Assembly: GCF_002234675.1 (NCBI RefSeq)
Contig: NC_019875.2
Span: forward strand, 26,440,299-26,504,298
Reading direction: 5' to 3'
DNA: 64,000 nucleotides
DNA from: Oryzias latipes
Taxonomy: Eukaryota; Chordata; Actinopteri; Beloniformes; Adrianichthyidae
How positions within the stretch are numbered: the stretch's first letter is position 1; each line of letters begins with the position of its first letter. A program made the translations under genes and the position numbers. The notes beneath the pieces were generated by a model, which saw only the letters and a list, made by a program, of their open reading frames with translations, was not told the DNA's origin and ran no database searches. This document shows positions 49,220 to 62,059 of the stretch, piece after piece.

Positions 49220-52200
49220 ATGAACCTGGATGAAGACAGCAGCGTGTCAGGTGGCTGCGGCAATGGAAAACTGAGGCAGTGGCTGATCGATCAGATAGAC
49301 AGCAGGAGATATCCCGGCTTGGTTTGGGAAAACGAGGAGAAGACCATCTTTAGAATTCCGTGGAAACACGCAGGGAAACAGGACTACAACAGAGAAGAGG
49401 ATGCTGCGCTGTTCAAGGTCTGATATTCTCTCTTCTCCCCCAAATGTGATGTTCATAACAGTTCAAGAGCAGAGTTTGATAACATTTGAGAAGTTTCTTG
49501 AAAAAAGGACAGTTTGGTTTCCTTTTTTGGTCTCTCGTGAAGAGGAAGTTTTAGAAAAAAAAGTCTTATTTAAATTGTTTTTTTTTTTTTCTATTAAGGC
49601 ATGGGCAATGTTTAAGGGAAAATACAAGGAAGGTATTGACAAACCAGACCCCCCCACATGGAAAACCAGACTTCGCTGTGCTCTTAATAAAAGCAACGAC
49701 TTTGATGAAATAGTGGAGAGAAGCCAACTGGACATCTCAGATCCATATAAAGTTTACAGAATCATTCCAGAGGGAGCAAAAAAGGGTGAGTATAGAAACC
49801 TTCCATGCCACAGGAAGTGTAGCATCAATTGAAGGACCACAGGATTAGAAGATAGAGCGCTTGAAATGAAATGCACTATGCATTGAATCAAAAGTCTGCA
49901 GTGCAAAGGCTACTACTTCTCTGCAACTGCTGAGCGCTGTTGCGTTTTCACACACTTTGTGTGCCACATACATTTGCTCTGCTGCTGTTGAGTCGGATCA
50001 GGCAGGAAGCACAAAGGAAGCCAAAGCATGAACCAAAAAGCCCTAGTGCTTTTTTTAGAGGGCTTCGGTTACTAAGCGTGAGCTGCTTAAAAGACAGCCA
50101 GACAACCTCAGGCCTTGCATAACAAAGTCTCTGCCATGTTACAGCAGAGCAGTTTTTGTTATCAGGGCTAACACTTGATTCTCATAAACAAGATCTACGT
50201 GCACTAAGTCTTTTTTTTTTCTTTTTGTACTTGCCTTGCAAATCACCCTCAGATGAAAATAGCACAGCTTAGCAAGTGCATGAAATGCATTCACAGTTCA
50301 GGCTTACTAAATTTATCCAAGTTCATCATGTTAGCAGCAGCTCAATTATGCACCACATAATTTGTCCTTACCCTGCAAAGGAATGTTATTTTGCAAAATT
50401 AGATTTTTTTTTCTAACAATATATATATTTGCAGTGTGAAGACTTTTTTTTCTGTTTTCAAACATTTACAGAAATGAAAATGAGCTGTATAGAGGAGATG
50501 CCACAGCACGCCAATGCCATTGGCTTTATTTCGCCTTACACATCACTGCGCAACCAGGTCAGCAATTTTTAAACCAAAAAATATACATATGCTGTTCATG
50601 ATCTCACTTGCACAAGTTACCACAAGATCCTAGTGGTTTCTTCTCTGAGTGAGCCTCCCTGCTGCCCCCAGGTGCCTTTTGTAGTTTCTCAAGAGAGAAG
50701 GGATTGGAGGGATTACCACCCTTCTCCAGAGCAGCAAGCTCTGTCCAGTCCACATTTACATGGGCCACACGCAGAACTGCAGTACGGCCAGTGTCCCTAC
50801 CCACCATCAATCAGCCGAGCTTGGCCCGGGTCACACACAGAAAATGGTAAGATGGTCATTTTCATGCCATATATAAAAAAAAAAAAAAATCACCCCTTAA
50901 AGACCCACTCCAATAAAAATGGTGCTTATTTTTACGTGATCTAGTGAAAATCGAGTTTATTTTTTACATGATCTTGTGGCATGTTTCTGATGATGGAGGT
51001 CATATATGAATAAAATTAAGCCTAAAGTTAGATTTCTGAATATGGCTTTATTCAAAGATTTTGTTAATTCAAATCGAAGTGGAAAGAAAATACAATTTGT
51101 AAAAGAGTTTATTTGTGTAGTAAAGGGGCCAAGAGCTCCCTGCTCCGCCATCCAATGGAGAGGGGAAGGGGGGATGGACATGCTCCATGCCAACAGCCCC
51201 ACCCATAATTCAAAGAAATTTTAAGTGAACTCCTGCCGCTCTGCAGAAACTATGTCCTAGAAAACAACATGTTTTGTTAATTGACTAAAAATGGCATAAT
51301 CATTATTAAAACACTACTAAGAATACTTTTAAAATCGCTCAAAACATGATCGGGTGGGACTTAAACAGTTTACTCAAAATCTGCAGGTTAAAGTTAGTAA
51401 ATAAACAAAGATGTCATTCATGTCTTCCATGGATTCAGTTTTATTTTTTTTAATTTATCCAAGAAAGAAAGTCCTTCTTCTTTAATCCCTCTCATCTTTA
51501 CATTTATTAGTTTTTTTTAAATGTATTTCTTTCTTTTTATGCAGGTTTTCAGCTCTCATTCCATACCTACCTTTCAGAGTCTCAACCACCTTTGTATGCA
51601 GTGGACCACAACAATGTTATAACAGGTAAACAGTATTTACTGCAACTACGTTTGTTGACGTCTAAACTTTCTATTTTTCAGCTAAGACAAACCTTCTAAA
51701 AATGTGTCTTTCTTTCAGATTTCAGCCTGCATGTGGCCTTATACTACAGAGAGTCACTGGTAAAGGAAGTGACTGTCACTAACCCAGAAGGTTGTAGGAT
51801 CACCTCCTCCTCCACATGCTCTCCATCTTCTCCGTCCTCATGCCCAGAGGACAAGTTTCACAGCGGAGCAGAAGTGGTTTTTTTTCCATTTCCATATCCC
51901 GAGTCCCAGAGACAGGGTGCAGAAATGCTTCCTAACATACTGGAGAAGGGGGTGCTTCTGTGGATGACAGCCGATGGGATGTACGCCAAGCGCCTCTGTC
52001 AGGGACGAGTTTACTGGGAGGGACCTCTGGCCCAATTTATGGATAAACCCAACAAGCTGGAGAAGGAGCAGCCGTGCAAATTGTTCGACACCCATCAGTT
52101 CCTTATTGGTAAGCACTAATGTGCAGCCACTTTTTATTTTTACTTATTTCTTTAGATCTATGTGAAACATTTTGGTTTTTATACAAAAAAATATATAGAA

Positions 52201-55200
52201 AAAATAATCTGCTGTATGTAAACCTTATGTTTGTAACTATTTAGTAAAGTAGGTGGAAAGAAGAAATGACCCATAAATGACCCAAATATCTATTGGGTCA
52301 TTTATGTCAGTGTATACCTCTGAAAATGTGATGGAAATGCAAACTTTAGTATTTCTTCAGTTCAACATCATTAAACATGAAGGAAAACTACTGACGTATT
52401 TCTCTTAACATCGGCATATATAAGGTTAGGCTTCCTTAACATGTTTATCAATCTGGTGAATTTGCAAAACTCTATATTGAAACAAATTCAGTGTTGCTAG
52501 TTTTAATTAGTTTTAATTTTTTGATGTATATGTTTTTTTTAAAACTTAGCCTCTTTTTTTTCCAAAAAAGCAACGTTATCTAATTACAGTTTAACAATTT
52601 TTTGGTGGTTATTGATCATACTTGTGGATAACAGATATGATGATGCTTTAGAAAAGGCTGGTGGTGCTTCAGCTGGTAAGTCCCTCTGTCAGTGTTGAAG
52701 TAGCACAAACAAGTCGCTCGTTCTTTCTCAGCAGGGGGCCAAAGTATGTGTAGTCCCCACCCACCTCCTGTGGTCCACCACAATGCGTGACACGATAGTG
52801 TTTTTTTGTGCCATTTCATGTTAAATTTCCATCATCCACATCAGTAGTTTCCAGAAAAAGTCATCGAGATCGGGGAAAAGGTCATGAAGGCAGCATGGTG
52901 CATTGAATGCTCTCTCTTAGGCATGTTTATTGTGACATGCATGACTCATAAAAGTTGAAGTGAATGCACCCTCCGATGTATTTCACTCTTCTACTTACAG
53001 ACCTGCAAGATTTTGCCCACAATGGTCGGCATCTGCCCCGACACCAGGTGGTGCTGTGCTTTGGAGATGAGTATCCAGACCCACAACGTTCACGAAAGAT
53101 GATCACTGCACAAGTATGTAACAATTATGATCTTGAAACGATTTATTTCAATTAAAATCTTTCATAAAAATATGGATTCATTCACTCATCTTCTAAATTC
53201 ATCTTCTATTCATTCATCTTTGTACCTTTTGGTTGCCAGAGCCTATCCCGGCCACTCGTGGGCAAAAGGCCAGTCTGTCGCAGGGCCACAAACCACACAC
53301 CCATGCACACTCACATCACACCTAGGGACAATTTAGAGTAACCAATTAACATATGAAGCATGTTTTTGGACGGTGGGAGGAAGACGTAGTCCCCGGAGAA
53401 AAACCACGCATGCATGGGGAGAACATGCAAACTCCACACAGAAAGGTCCCCCAATGGTGCTCTGCTTCAGGTCCTTGAACCAGGGGTCTTCTTGCTGTGA
53501 GGCAAGAGCACCAACCACTGCCCCACATAGATCATTTATTATTTTTGCAATACAAAATATAATAAGAATAATAATAGTAAATTTAAAAGGAAACAGTGTA
53601 ATTGAAAAATTTAATAAAAGCTAGATTTAGCCAAAAGCCAGTTTTGATGTACCCTGGCCAGGATCTAAGAAAAGCACACATACATTTACAATAAAACACA
53701 TAAACAAATACTTACTATACAAATAGATAAAATAAGACGTCACAACATTTAATGACAGCATCATAACAGGCTTATCTTTTAGTGTTGGTGTTGACAAGCC
53801 ACAATTTCAGTTGTTTTTGTACAGGCTTCTTATGTAGCTTGCAATGTATCCTCCTCAAGTACTCAGTTGTCTATCTTATCTTGCGCTCCTTGCAGACATT
53901 TGAAGTAGAAGGGATAAAGATGCAAAAAATAAATCCATAATAACTTTATTACTGGATTGATTTCAAGCAACTTAATAAATTGACAGCGGTGATAAATAAA
54001 TAAAAAAAGGAAGTTAGTTAAAAGCATATTTATCAGATTGCACTTTAAAGGTACACGATTCTTTCTGGGCTCATTTTTCCCTTTCTTTAAAAAAAACCTA
54101 AAGACCATCAAATAATTATCACAACACTTCTTATAACAAAATCTGATTATAAAGTGTCCACATTTGTTGGCAGAATCCTTTAAGTCTCACTAGAAAAGGT
54201 GAAAAAGTAACATGTGCGTCTGTCCTTAATGAATTTATGTCTGAACCAAGAAAATACGAAAATGCCATCATTCAGATGCTGACGTGTTTAATAGCACCAT
54301 ATGCTTTCCACAATGAGAAGCAGGGTCCATGATAACCTTCAAATGTGCATTTTTTAACCTTATCCGTGTATTTTGCCATGTGAAATGGCATTTTCTAATC
54401 CCAGCACAACAAACTACACAAAAAGGTTTTACACAAACTGTGATATTGAGCATGTAAAGAAAAAATGCTTTACTCTACTAGCCAAAGAACCAGCACATTT
54501 GCCCATTTATATCTGTATTTATGACCTATTTGTAACTTTTTGAAATTAATACTATTAGTCAATGAATTCATACTAATGTTCAAAGCTAAATACTTTTATG
54601 TGGTCTCTTGGATCAGTAAGAGCTTTTAATACACAGTGGTTGGTGCCATTTTCTTTTCTTTTATTCATTCTATTACAGTCTTATTTGTCTTTTGGGGCTG
54701 CACGGTGGAGGAGTGGTTAGCACTCCTGCCTCATAGCAAGACCCCGGTTCGATCCCGGCTTAGGGACCTGAAACAGTACACCAATTGGGGACCTTTCTGT
54801 GGACCTTTCTGTGTGGAGTTTGCATGTTCTCCCTGTGCATGTGTGCGTTTTCTCCGGGGACTCTGGCTTCCTCCCACCGTCTAAAAGCATGTTTTATAGG
54901 TTAAATGGTTACTCTAAATTGTCCCTAGGGTGTGTGATTTGTGGCTCTGCGACAGACTGACGACCTGTCCCCGAAAGGGACAAAACGGGTTTAGAAGATG
55001 AATGAATTAATTTGTCTTTTATGTATTTTATTTATTTTTGTAATTCTATGTTGTTTAAATTTATGTTCTTAAACTGCCTATTTTTTTTCCTTTTTTTTTG
55101 TATGCTGAAGGAGTTGTAAAGTGTTATATGAATAAAGCTTCCTTTAATTATTCAGTTATAAGAGTGGTGCATCTTGCTCCAAACTATCGACTGTTGTTTC

Positions 55201-55375
55201 TCACGTGGACTTTGTCTGCTTGTAGGTGGAGCCAATGTTTGCCAGGAAACTGGTCTACTATTACCAACAGAACGCAGGTCACTACCCTCGAACCTACGAC
55301 CACATCCCGGAACAGAACACCCCTTCAGCCATTGGCTATCCTTCCCAGCGTCCCCTACAACACATCCAGGAGTGA
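49220..55375 (+). CDS. irf4: Interferon regulatory factor 4, 8 coding exons
   Basis: Lymphoid transcription factor that binds composite ETS-IRF and AP-1-IRF elements with PU.1 or BATF. Exons: 49220-49417, 49599-49785, 50472-50557, 50672-50846, 51545-51625, 51719-52108, 53001-53113, 55226-55375; all in frame, 459 aa (human 451). The DNA-binding domain covers about residues 15-125 with five Trp (21, 36, 48, 68, 87) and CGNGKLRQWLIDQIDS as in human. The linker (about 126-240) is divergent and Pro/Ser-rich. The IRF-association domain (about 243-410) starts LHVALYYRE and includes LCQGRVYWEGPLA and KLFDTHQFL. The C-terminus ends HIQE, as in human. The first donor (AAG|GTCTGA) is weak at positions +4 to +6, but frame and homology fix it. 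Human and fish both have irf4 next to dusp22 in the same orientation. Fish often have two irf4 copies; I cannot say which one this is. Confidence 0.96.
50894..51355. mobile_element. MITE-like family A copy in irf4 intron 4
   Basis: It starts CTTAAAGACCCACTCC and ends GGGTGGGACTTAAAC, imperfect inverted ends. Internally it carries AACTATGTCCTAGAAAACAA, as in the copy at 8599-9006. About 460 bases, non-coding, between the exons at 50846 and 51545. Confidence 0.65.
53175..53530 (-). mobile_element. tRNA-related SINE, minus copy in irf4 intron 7
   Basis: On the minus strand it reads GGGGCAGTGGTTGGTGCTCT (A-box region), then a B-box-like CCTGGTTCAAGG. The conserved body follows (GGAGTTTGCATGTTCTCCCC, CTTCCTCCCACCGTCCAAAA, TACTCTAAATTGTCCCTAGG), then a tail with GGGATAGGCTCTGG. 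The same family as 54694-55010. Confidence 0.75.
54694..55010 (+). mobile_element. tRNA-related SINE, plus copy in irf4 intron 7
   Basis: The head GGGGCTGCACGGTGGAGGAG with GTGGTTAGCACTCCTGCC and B box GGTTCGATCCC resembles a tRNA gene. The body matches the minus copy (GGAGTTTGCATGTTCTCCCT, CTTCCTCCCACCGTCTAAAA, TACTCTAAATTGTCCCTAGG). The tail ends AGAAGATGAATGAA. Confidence 0.75.
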
Positions 55376-55860
55376 CATGCTTGCACGCACGCACACCCAC
55401 AGACACACATAAAGCTGCAGCTTTTTCTCTCTCATTGTGGCTGCAGTTTGTGTACAGTAAGCGACACCGTTGCGGGGTAAAGATGGGGAAGACCCTGTTG
55501 TTCCTTCTTGCACAACTATTCATTGTTGTGTCTGTGAAGGGAGAAATGCATTTTTTTTTTTTTTACTTTCAACAAATATTACTGTGACAATGTGAAGGAT
55601 GCGGTTTGAGGGTGGTGGGGAATGGGGGGTGGGGGGGGACGAGGGGAGTGCGGGGAAAACTGAAGCAGGAAGTACTAGCACAGGTGCACAGGAAGAATGG
55701 CCCCCCAACACAAACACTGATACGTCTAAGAGATAAACCAGGCTAAATAAATACTCACTCACTGCTTTTTGTCACTGAAGAAAATTCCAATTTTTCTTTT
55801 AAAAAAAAAAGCTTATTTATAAATAAATGCTTTCATAAACAATAAAATTGTTTTCTTGGA
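55376..55860 (+). other. irf4 3' UTR (start) with candidate poly(A) signals
   Basis: Non-coding DNA after TGA at 55373-55375. AATAAA-type signals lie near 55745 and 55843. A G-rich run (GGGGTGGGGGG type) is present at about 55610-55640. The real UTR may be longer, since irf4 transcripts usually have long 3' UTRs. Confidence 0.45.
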
Positions 55861-58800
55861 TTCCCACTATATATTATTTTGTATATTTTGATTGAATTAT
55901 TAGTAGTTGAGGCATTTTATCTTTCAGTGTATGCTGATGTTTTTTTTTTTTTCTAAACTTAGTTACTATTTTCTAAAGTTTCTACAGATATAATCTCACG
56001 TTGGACTGGCCCAATTTCCTACCGAGTCTCTATTCTTAAAAAAAAAAAAATTGGAACACATTTCAGAACCATTTTAATTTTATTCTTTTTTATTTCGTTT
56101 TTTTTTTTTAATGAGGAGTAGGGGGAAAAAAAGTGGACGACTTGAAGAGTGGTTAATATTTCATTCATGAAGTCACCTGTGATTGGAGACAGAAATAAAA
56201 TGTGATGTTCCTCTAAGTTCATGAGGTTTTAGTGGGATATTTGTTTGACAGCACTGCAGTGTGATTCCAAGTAAAAATTGATGCTCATTCCACATTTTGC
56301 TGCAGTTTTGATATCACCGGCAGTCCAATGAGACACAACTGCAATCCTCGCATTTGTTCGTTCAAGACATTTTAAAATCTGCCTTAATGCAAAACGCCAG
56401 GGTAATTTAAAATTGACCATAGTTTAGCTTTTAGATGAGTGGTCACTTATCCAGGCATTTAGTCTGGGAAATCTTTAGGTCAAAGATTTAGTCAGGTGTA
56501 AACTCAGCTCGGTTGTGCCACATTGACTGGAAAATGATACTAATCTCATAACTTATCTGTTCCTCTTGACATGAAACTTGTGGCCTCACGAGTGGGAAGG
56601 AAAACTACCTTTATGGTTAGGATGCAGGTTCAGACAGAGAGGAGCTCTCTGGTTCCCATGCATGGAGTGTCCATATAGTCGTACTTCGCCTAAATGTTCT
56701 TACGCAGTATGACTCAAAAAGGTTAGGAGGAAATAATAGTCACAAATAAAACTTTGTCCTTAATTTCTGCCCATTTAACGGCTACCTTTATTGTTCATAA
56801 AACGGTCAACAAACAGAGAATATGGTGTCAGGGACATGCAGAACAAATTTGAGAGACAAACTATTTATTTCCAATATGGACTGGACTGATGCCTGCAGTT
56901 TCTAATAAAAAGTTGGTGTCCATGTAAGGTAAACGTAATAATTTAGCTGCTGAACAATTTCAGGCTTTGGTCTCTGTTTTGTTATTCTTCATGAAACAGA
57001 TGAAACCTCACAGTTTGTTTAAAAGTTAACCTAAGGGGAACATATTTTTCAATTTGAATATGCATTTTGACTATTGGCAGCACTAAACACTTTTTTTTTA
57101 TTTGGTGAAAATACAAGTTGTTTGGTTCTGAACTAAAAGATTTTTTAAATCAAACTACACTTTTTACGTTTAGAGATAGATTTTAAACATTTTTAGAATG
57201 CTTTTTTTATTGAGCAGTGACACCAAAACTCTTCTTTAAATTGTGGAGTCTACAAATATTAGATATGTGCTTCATTTTAGTAGCATTTACTTTTACTATG
57301 TTTATTTTAGGCAGAGTACACACTTCCAGTGGTTTTGTGTGCATTTGTACATTTTTAGTGGTCAGACTGATGGACTCAACAGTACACCTGGTCTGTTTCT
57401 TTCCTCCTTGTGCCAAATTTTGCTCAAGGTTCTGGATATGCTCAAAGGTTGAGCGATAAAAGTTTCCTGGGCTTCGGTGACCCTCATGCAGCTCTGCCTG
57501 GAACCTTAAAGGTCAACTGCACCTTACTTTAGTTTCAAGCCTAAAAAAGTGTTTTCAAATTGGATTGATTTTTTTTTTTCTTTGACTAAAAATTGTGATT
57601 GTTGGGAAAAACTAAGGCAAAAGAATCTATGGTTTTTTTTCTCAAAACTAAAATGTTTACATCATCAGTTAATTGGCTGGTTGGATCATTTTTCAAACAT
57701 TTTTCTTGTGTGTGGATTTGTAAAACATTCAAACATATCTCTCAACATTTATTTGAATGTGTTTCTGGCACAACATTTAATATTTACTTACGCTTAATGT
57801 CCAATCATACACGACAAGAACCGGGTCACTGACTGATTCCCTCAATTTAATTCCAAAATAGTTGTACTAATAGTAAATTATTGTTTATTAAATTACATAA
57901 CTATTTGAAAATGTATGTTTTTGTTAGGTTATAGAAATGTTTCTGATTTTGTGGCGGTATAATTATTGTGAAGGATGGAGGTTTTGTTGTTTTTTTCTGT
58001 GGTCCATAGTTTCGATCTCTGCATTAACTTCCTTCACACTTAAACCACATCACTTTCGTAGAGTCTGTCCAAAATCACAGACGGGAATCATTCTTCTTCT
58101 TTTATTTCCAGGAGCCATAAATCATTTTTTTTTCATTATAATTGGTCAGATGGCCCTATTTTTTCTTGTCATTAGTTTGCAAGAAACACTTTGGGAAAAA
58201 AACATCATGAACTGGATGTACAGTATACTGTTGTGGTAAACGCTTTATGTCATAAAGCAGCGAATGAGATGTATGGGCATGTGGGTGGCTGGTTGTCATA
58301 TTACTGTTATCAGGATTGGACATTTTCGGACAGATTATGAAACGTGACTCCCCCACCTACAATCGAACTTTCTCAAAAAACATTTTCACCGAGTTGTTTT
58401 GGCGTATCAGTGCAAAAAAGACATCCTCCTTTGTTGTTCCTCTTTTGCAGTTCACGCAAACCAACAATGGCGGCTCTGACCAGAGCTTCAACGTCTGCTC
58501 ACACACATTGTTGAGTTAGCAGTGAAATGAACGTGCTTTTCTTTTAAATTTTTACACCGGAACTGGCAGTATTTTCCAACATGTGTCATTGAAAGATCCT
58601 AAAATTAACAAATAAATAAAACGTTAGTTTTTTCTCGCACACAGGTCTTTATGTCCAAAGGGAGAAAAATGGTGTTGAACCACTGTCTGTAGTCTGTATC
58701 TTTCACACTGACAAAACATTTTTTAATGAGGATTAGAATCCTTTTATAGAATACCGGTACTTATTTTTAATAAAATTAAAGCATCTCAGGACTGAACGAA

Positions 58801-61800
58801 ATGACATCAGTGTGCAAAACAAAGGTAATTACCACGCAATATAAATAAGAACAAATATTTTTTAAAACTATGAAGAAATTCTGCCTTGAACATTCAGTGT
58901 AAAATGTTTTTATATGACGTCACCATTTACAATCAACTGCAAAAATTTGCAAAATTGTAAATTATTCCAACAATTGTGCTGTTGTGGATGTTTTTGAGTA
59001 TTAAAATGAATGTGAGATTTATTTGAAAATAAACATATCAATATGTTCTTTGTGGTTGCTTCATATCTGGGCTCACCACATTAGCAAATAAATGGAGAAA
59101 AAAATGAGTCACAATTGGTGAGAAAAAAAAAAACGAGGGAAAAAAGAAAAGAAAAACATTCACACGTTGGCCGTGGTGTTTCCCCCTCTGCAGGAAGCCG
59201 CATAATTTGTAGTCAGGCTTCAGTTTTTTCCGCCTTTTCGGGCCGTTGCTCTGAGTGACACGGTCTGCGCTCAAACACGAAGCTCTGAAGCAGAAAGTTT
59301 AGTCATTAGATGTTCCCATCTGCAATGACAAGAAAACGTAACCAAAAACCTGTTTACTTTCTCCAAAAAGAAAGTTTGTAGTTTGTTGCTTTAATTGTTA
59401 TGAGTTTGACTTGATTTAAAATGTAAAAAATGAGGAACATAAAGTAAAAAAAAAGGATCATTTGTGTCCAACAGTGTTTTGGAACAGTTTTTTTAAGGAA
59501 GAACCCCTCAAAAATTGATTTGTATCTGCAAAACCCAAACCACAATGAAGACATGTGATGCTTAAAAAACTTTGAAAAAGAATGGGCCAGCATCCTCCAA
59601 ATTGTGGCACTGGTGATTTCTTATTATTAATTGTTAATTAAATCGCAAACTGGCCCTTAAAGCTTTTTAATCATTAAGTGCTTTTGCAAACTTAAAGATA
59701 ACACATATACCAATTTCCTATTTATAAATTTGCACTAACATTGCTTTTTGCCCTTAACATAAACCCTAAAAGTCTGTGTTAGAGGCAATTTCTGCCTTTG
59801 ATGAATTTAAAAAGTTTTTTTCTAGTTTCTGCTTTTCCATATTTGAGAGGCCTGCAGTAGTCTTTACAGGTAACATGTTTACCTGTGCTGAATGCTGTTG
59901 GGAAGAAAGTAAAGAAAGGTTTGTTTTAAATAAATGTGTTAAAAGGCTCTGCTGACATCTGCTGGTCACACAAAAAGGACATTAAAGCCTAAGAAACCAT
60001 AAAAAAAATCGATTAGCCTGAAATGACAAAAAAAAAATTAGCTTATTCCTGAGGTCAAGGGTTCATCCATGTAACTGACCTTTAAACTACCCTGCTGTAA
60101 TAAGTATTTCCATTAAACTGTTCCAAATATATAGATGCACTGTTGATAGATGATCTGTGACGCAAAAGCTCAGGAAAATAAATGTTATATAATCTAACTA
60201 AACTTTGTTTTTTTAATCATTCTTTTAATGTAATCAAAAGAAAGACTGAGAATGACTTCGTTTACTGGGAAATAAAATTTTTATCTGCACAATTAATCAG
60301 ATTGAATTGTTTTCAAATGTCTGTTTATATGAGTGTCTTCATACAACAATGCCTTCGACATGAAGCATTATGATGGCAGGAAAGCGGAAACAGTTGTCGG
60401 ATGAGAAGCAGCAGTGGAAAACTGCCATAAGATGACTTGGGACATGAGTGTAAACAGATAAGAGCTGATAAGCGGCACTGCGTTGTGAATTATCTGGCAC
60501 TTGTGCAAGACACGATTGTTTATTTAGATTGCGAGCTTTGGAGGTTAAATACATCAAACTAATGCATTATTAGGCATTTCGATGCTGATTTTGGTCCAGC
60601 AGAGAAAAAGGAAAAATGTTTTCCATTCTGATGTGGTGAGGTAAATAGCCAGCAGAGTTCGCTGTGTCCTCACTTGGTTTGCTGCAGGTAGAAAGGAGAA
60701 AACTGTAATGGACTGTGATATTAATGCATTGGTAAATAAAATTATTGAAAAAAAGGTTCACAGTGTTTGCAAACCGTGAAACTTAAATTGATTTTAGCTG
60801 ATTATTTCTGTCAAAATTAGGATTTATTTTATACAGGAGCTTTGAGGTTTTAAGGATTCTCAGAGCAGATATGCTGTGTGCTCATATCAAGGGACTCAGT
60901 GGTCAGACTGACAGCCCATCGGCCGTGTTGCGTGAGAGTGACTTAGGCTGTTCTCAGACTCTGTGTGGTCTGGGTGTGTGGTCTGCAGCTGACGGGCAGG
61001 GAGGAGGACGGTGGAGTTCTTGTGCGTACATATGTGAGTGTGTGCTCACATGTTTACTTTATCAAAGCCAGGTCCAGGCGTTCTGCAGCCATAGCACCAC
61101 AAGAAAAGCTGCGCCTTGAAAACTCTGCAGTCCTGGGTCTGAAAGATAAACACGCAGTGCCACCACTGTGACACACTCATGTATATTTAGCCTTATACCG
61201 TCTATGGGACTGAGATGCCTTTAGGTTTGACGGCCTTTTATGCAATTGTGAAACTCCGGAAAGGCAAAGTGTCCCTGTTTGCATTCTTAATGACGTAGGA
61301 ATTGACATTTGCCATGTGGCATGTCCTAATATCCATTTATATTATACGTGAGAAGTTTCACATTTTTGAGGAAAATTCATCCTCAGCCAGCCCTTGCCAC
61401 CTTTTCCCTCCACAAGCTGCACACATTCTGAGCCACTGCTCTCTCTGCTCTCCCACAACAATCTCAAGGGAAGGTTTTGTAACGCAGCACTGCTGAGAAC
61501 TCGCCATGAAAATATAAATACATCCTCGCCACATTTCAACCATGTAAATAAACAAGGCCACCCAAATTTCTAATTAGAGCTTGTGTTGAAGACAGGAAAT
61601 GGGGTAGACATGAAGAGACCACGCCTTCTCCTTGATCCCCTCCATTCCCCAAAGGTCCAGGTCCAGGCCAGAAACAGTGGAGATGAGGCAGGGAACACCA
61701 TCCAAATCTATTGTAGTTCTTCTTTTGTTGTTGCTGAGGGACTGGAAAAGATGTGGAATTATGGGTAATGCAGGAGTTTTTAGTTTCTAAAACCAAATTT

Positions 61801-62059
61801 TCTACCAGCTTGCCTTATCAGTCCTGTTTATGAGTCGATTCCTATGTGGTTAACTGAAGCCTTTTCACTGTTTTCCACATATTATTGGACCATCAAGGCA
61901 CCAGTATTATGCTGAGAGACCACCCTGGTGATGTAGGAAGACAGATGCAAAATCTTTAGTGTGATTTAAAAAAAAATCCACAAACTATATAATTTTTCTT
62001 TGTAAAGTTGTTAAAATGTTAAAATTCAATACTAACTTAGATCTGTAATCTGTTGGTAT
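55861..62059. other. Gene-free region downstream of irf4
   Basis: Six kilobases without a recognisable gene. Patches of more complex sequence stand out from the AT-rich background: about 59160-59265 (GC-rich, coding-like on the minus strand), about 60360-60680 (two GATAAG sites) and about 60900-61170. These are candidates for distant regulatory elements or unrecognised exons. The human neighbour on this side of IRF4 is EXOC2, but I saw no EXOC2 exon. Confidence 0.45.

Larger units (their letters stand above)
53114..55225 (+). other. irf4 intron 7, SINE-bearing
   Basis: The longest irf4 intron, 2.1 kb. It holds two SINE copies in opposite orientation (53175-53530 and 54694-55010) and AT-rich filler between them. 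No exon was recognised in it. Confidence 0.6.

Noticed and set aside
54700-54770. Possible tRNA gene (B box GGTTCGATCCC)
   Set aside because: Part of a SINE whose second copy lies at 53175-53530; no acceptor-stem pairing was seen.
55174-55587. Open frame of 137 codons at the end of irf4
   Set aside because: It overlaps the last irf4 exon in another frame. The irf4 frame ending HIQE matches the human protein, so this is a shadow.
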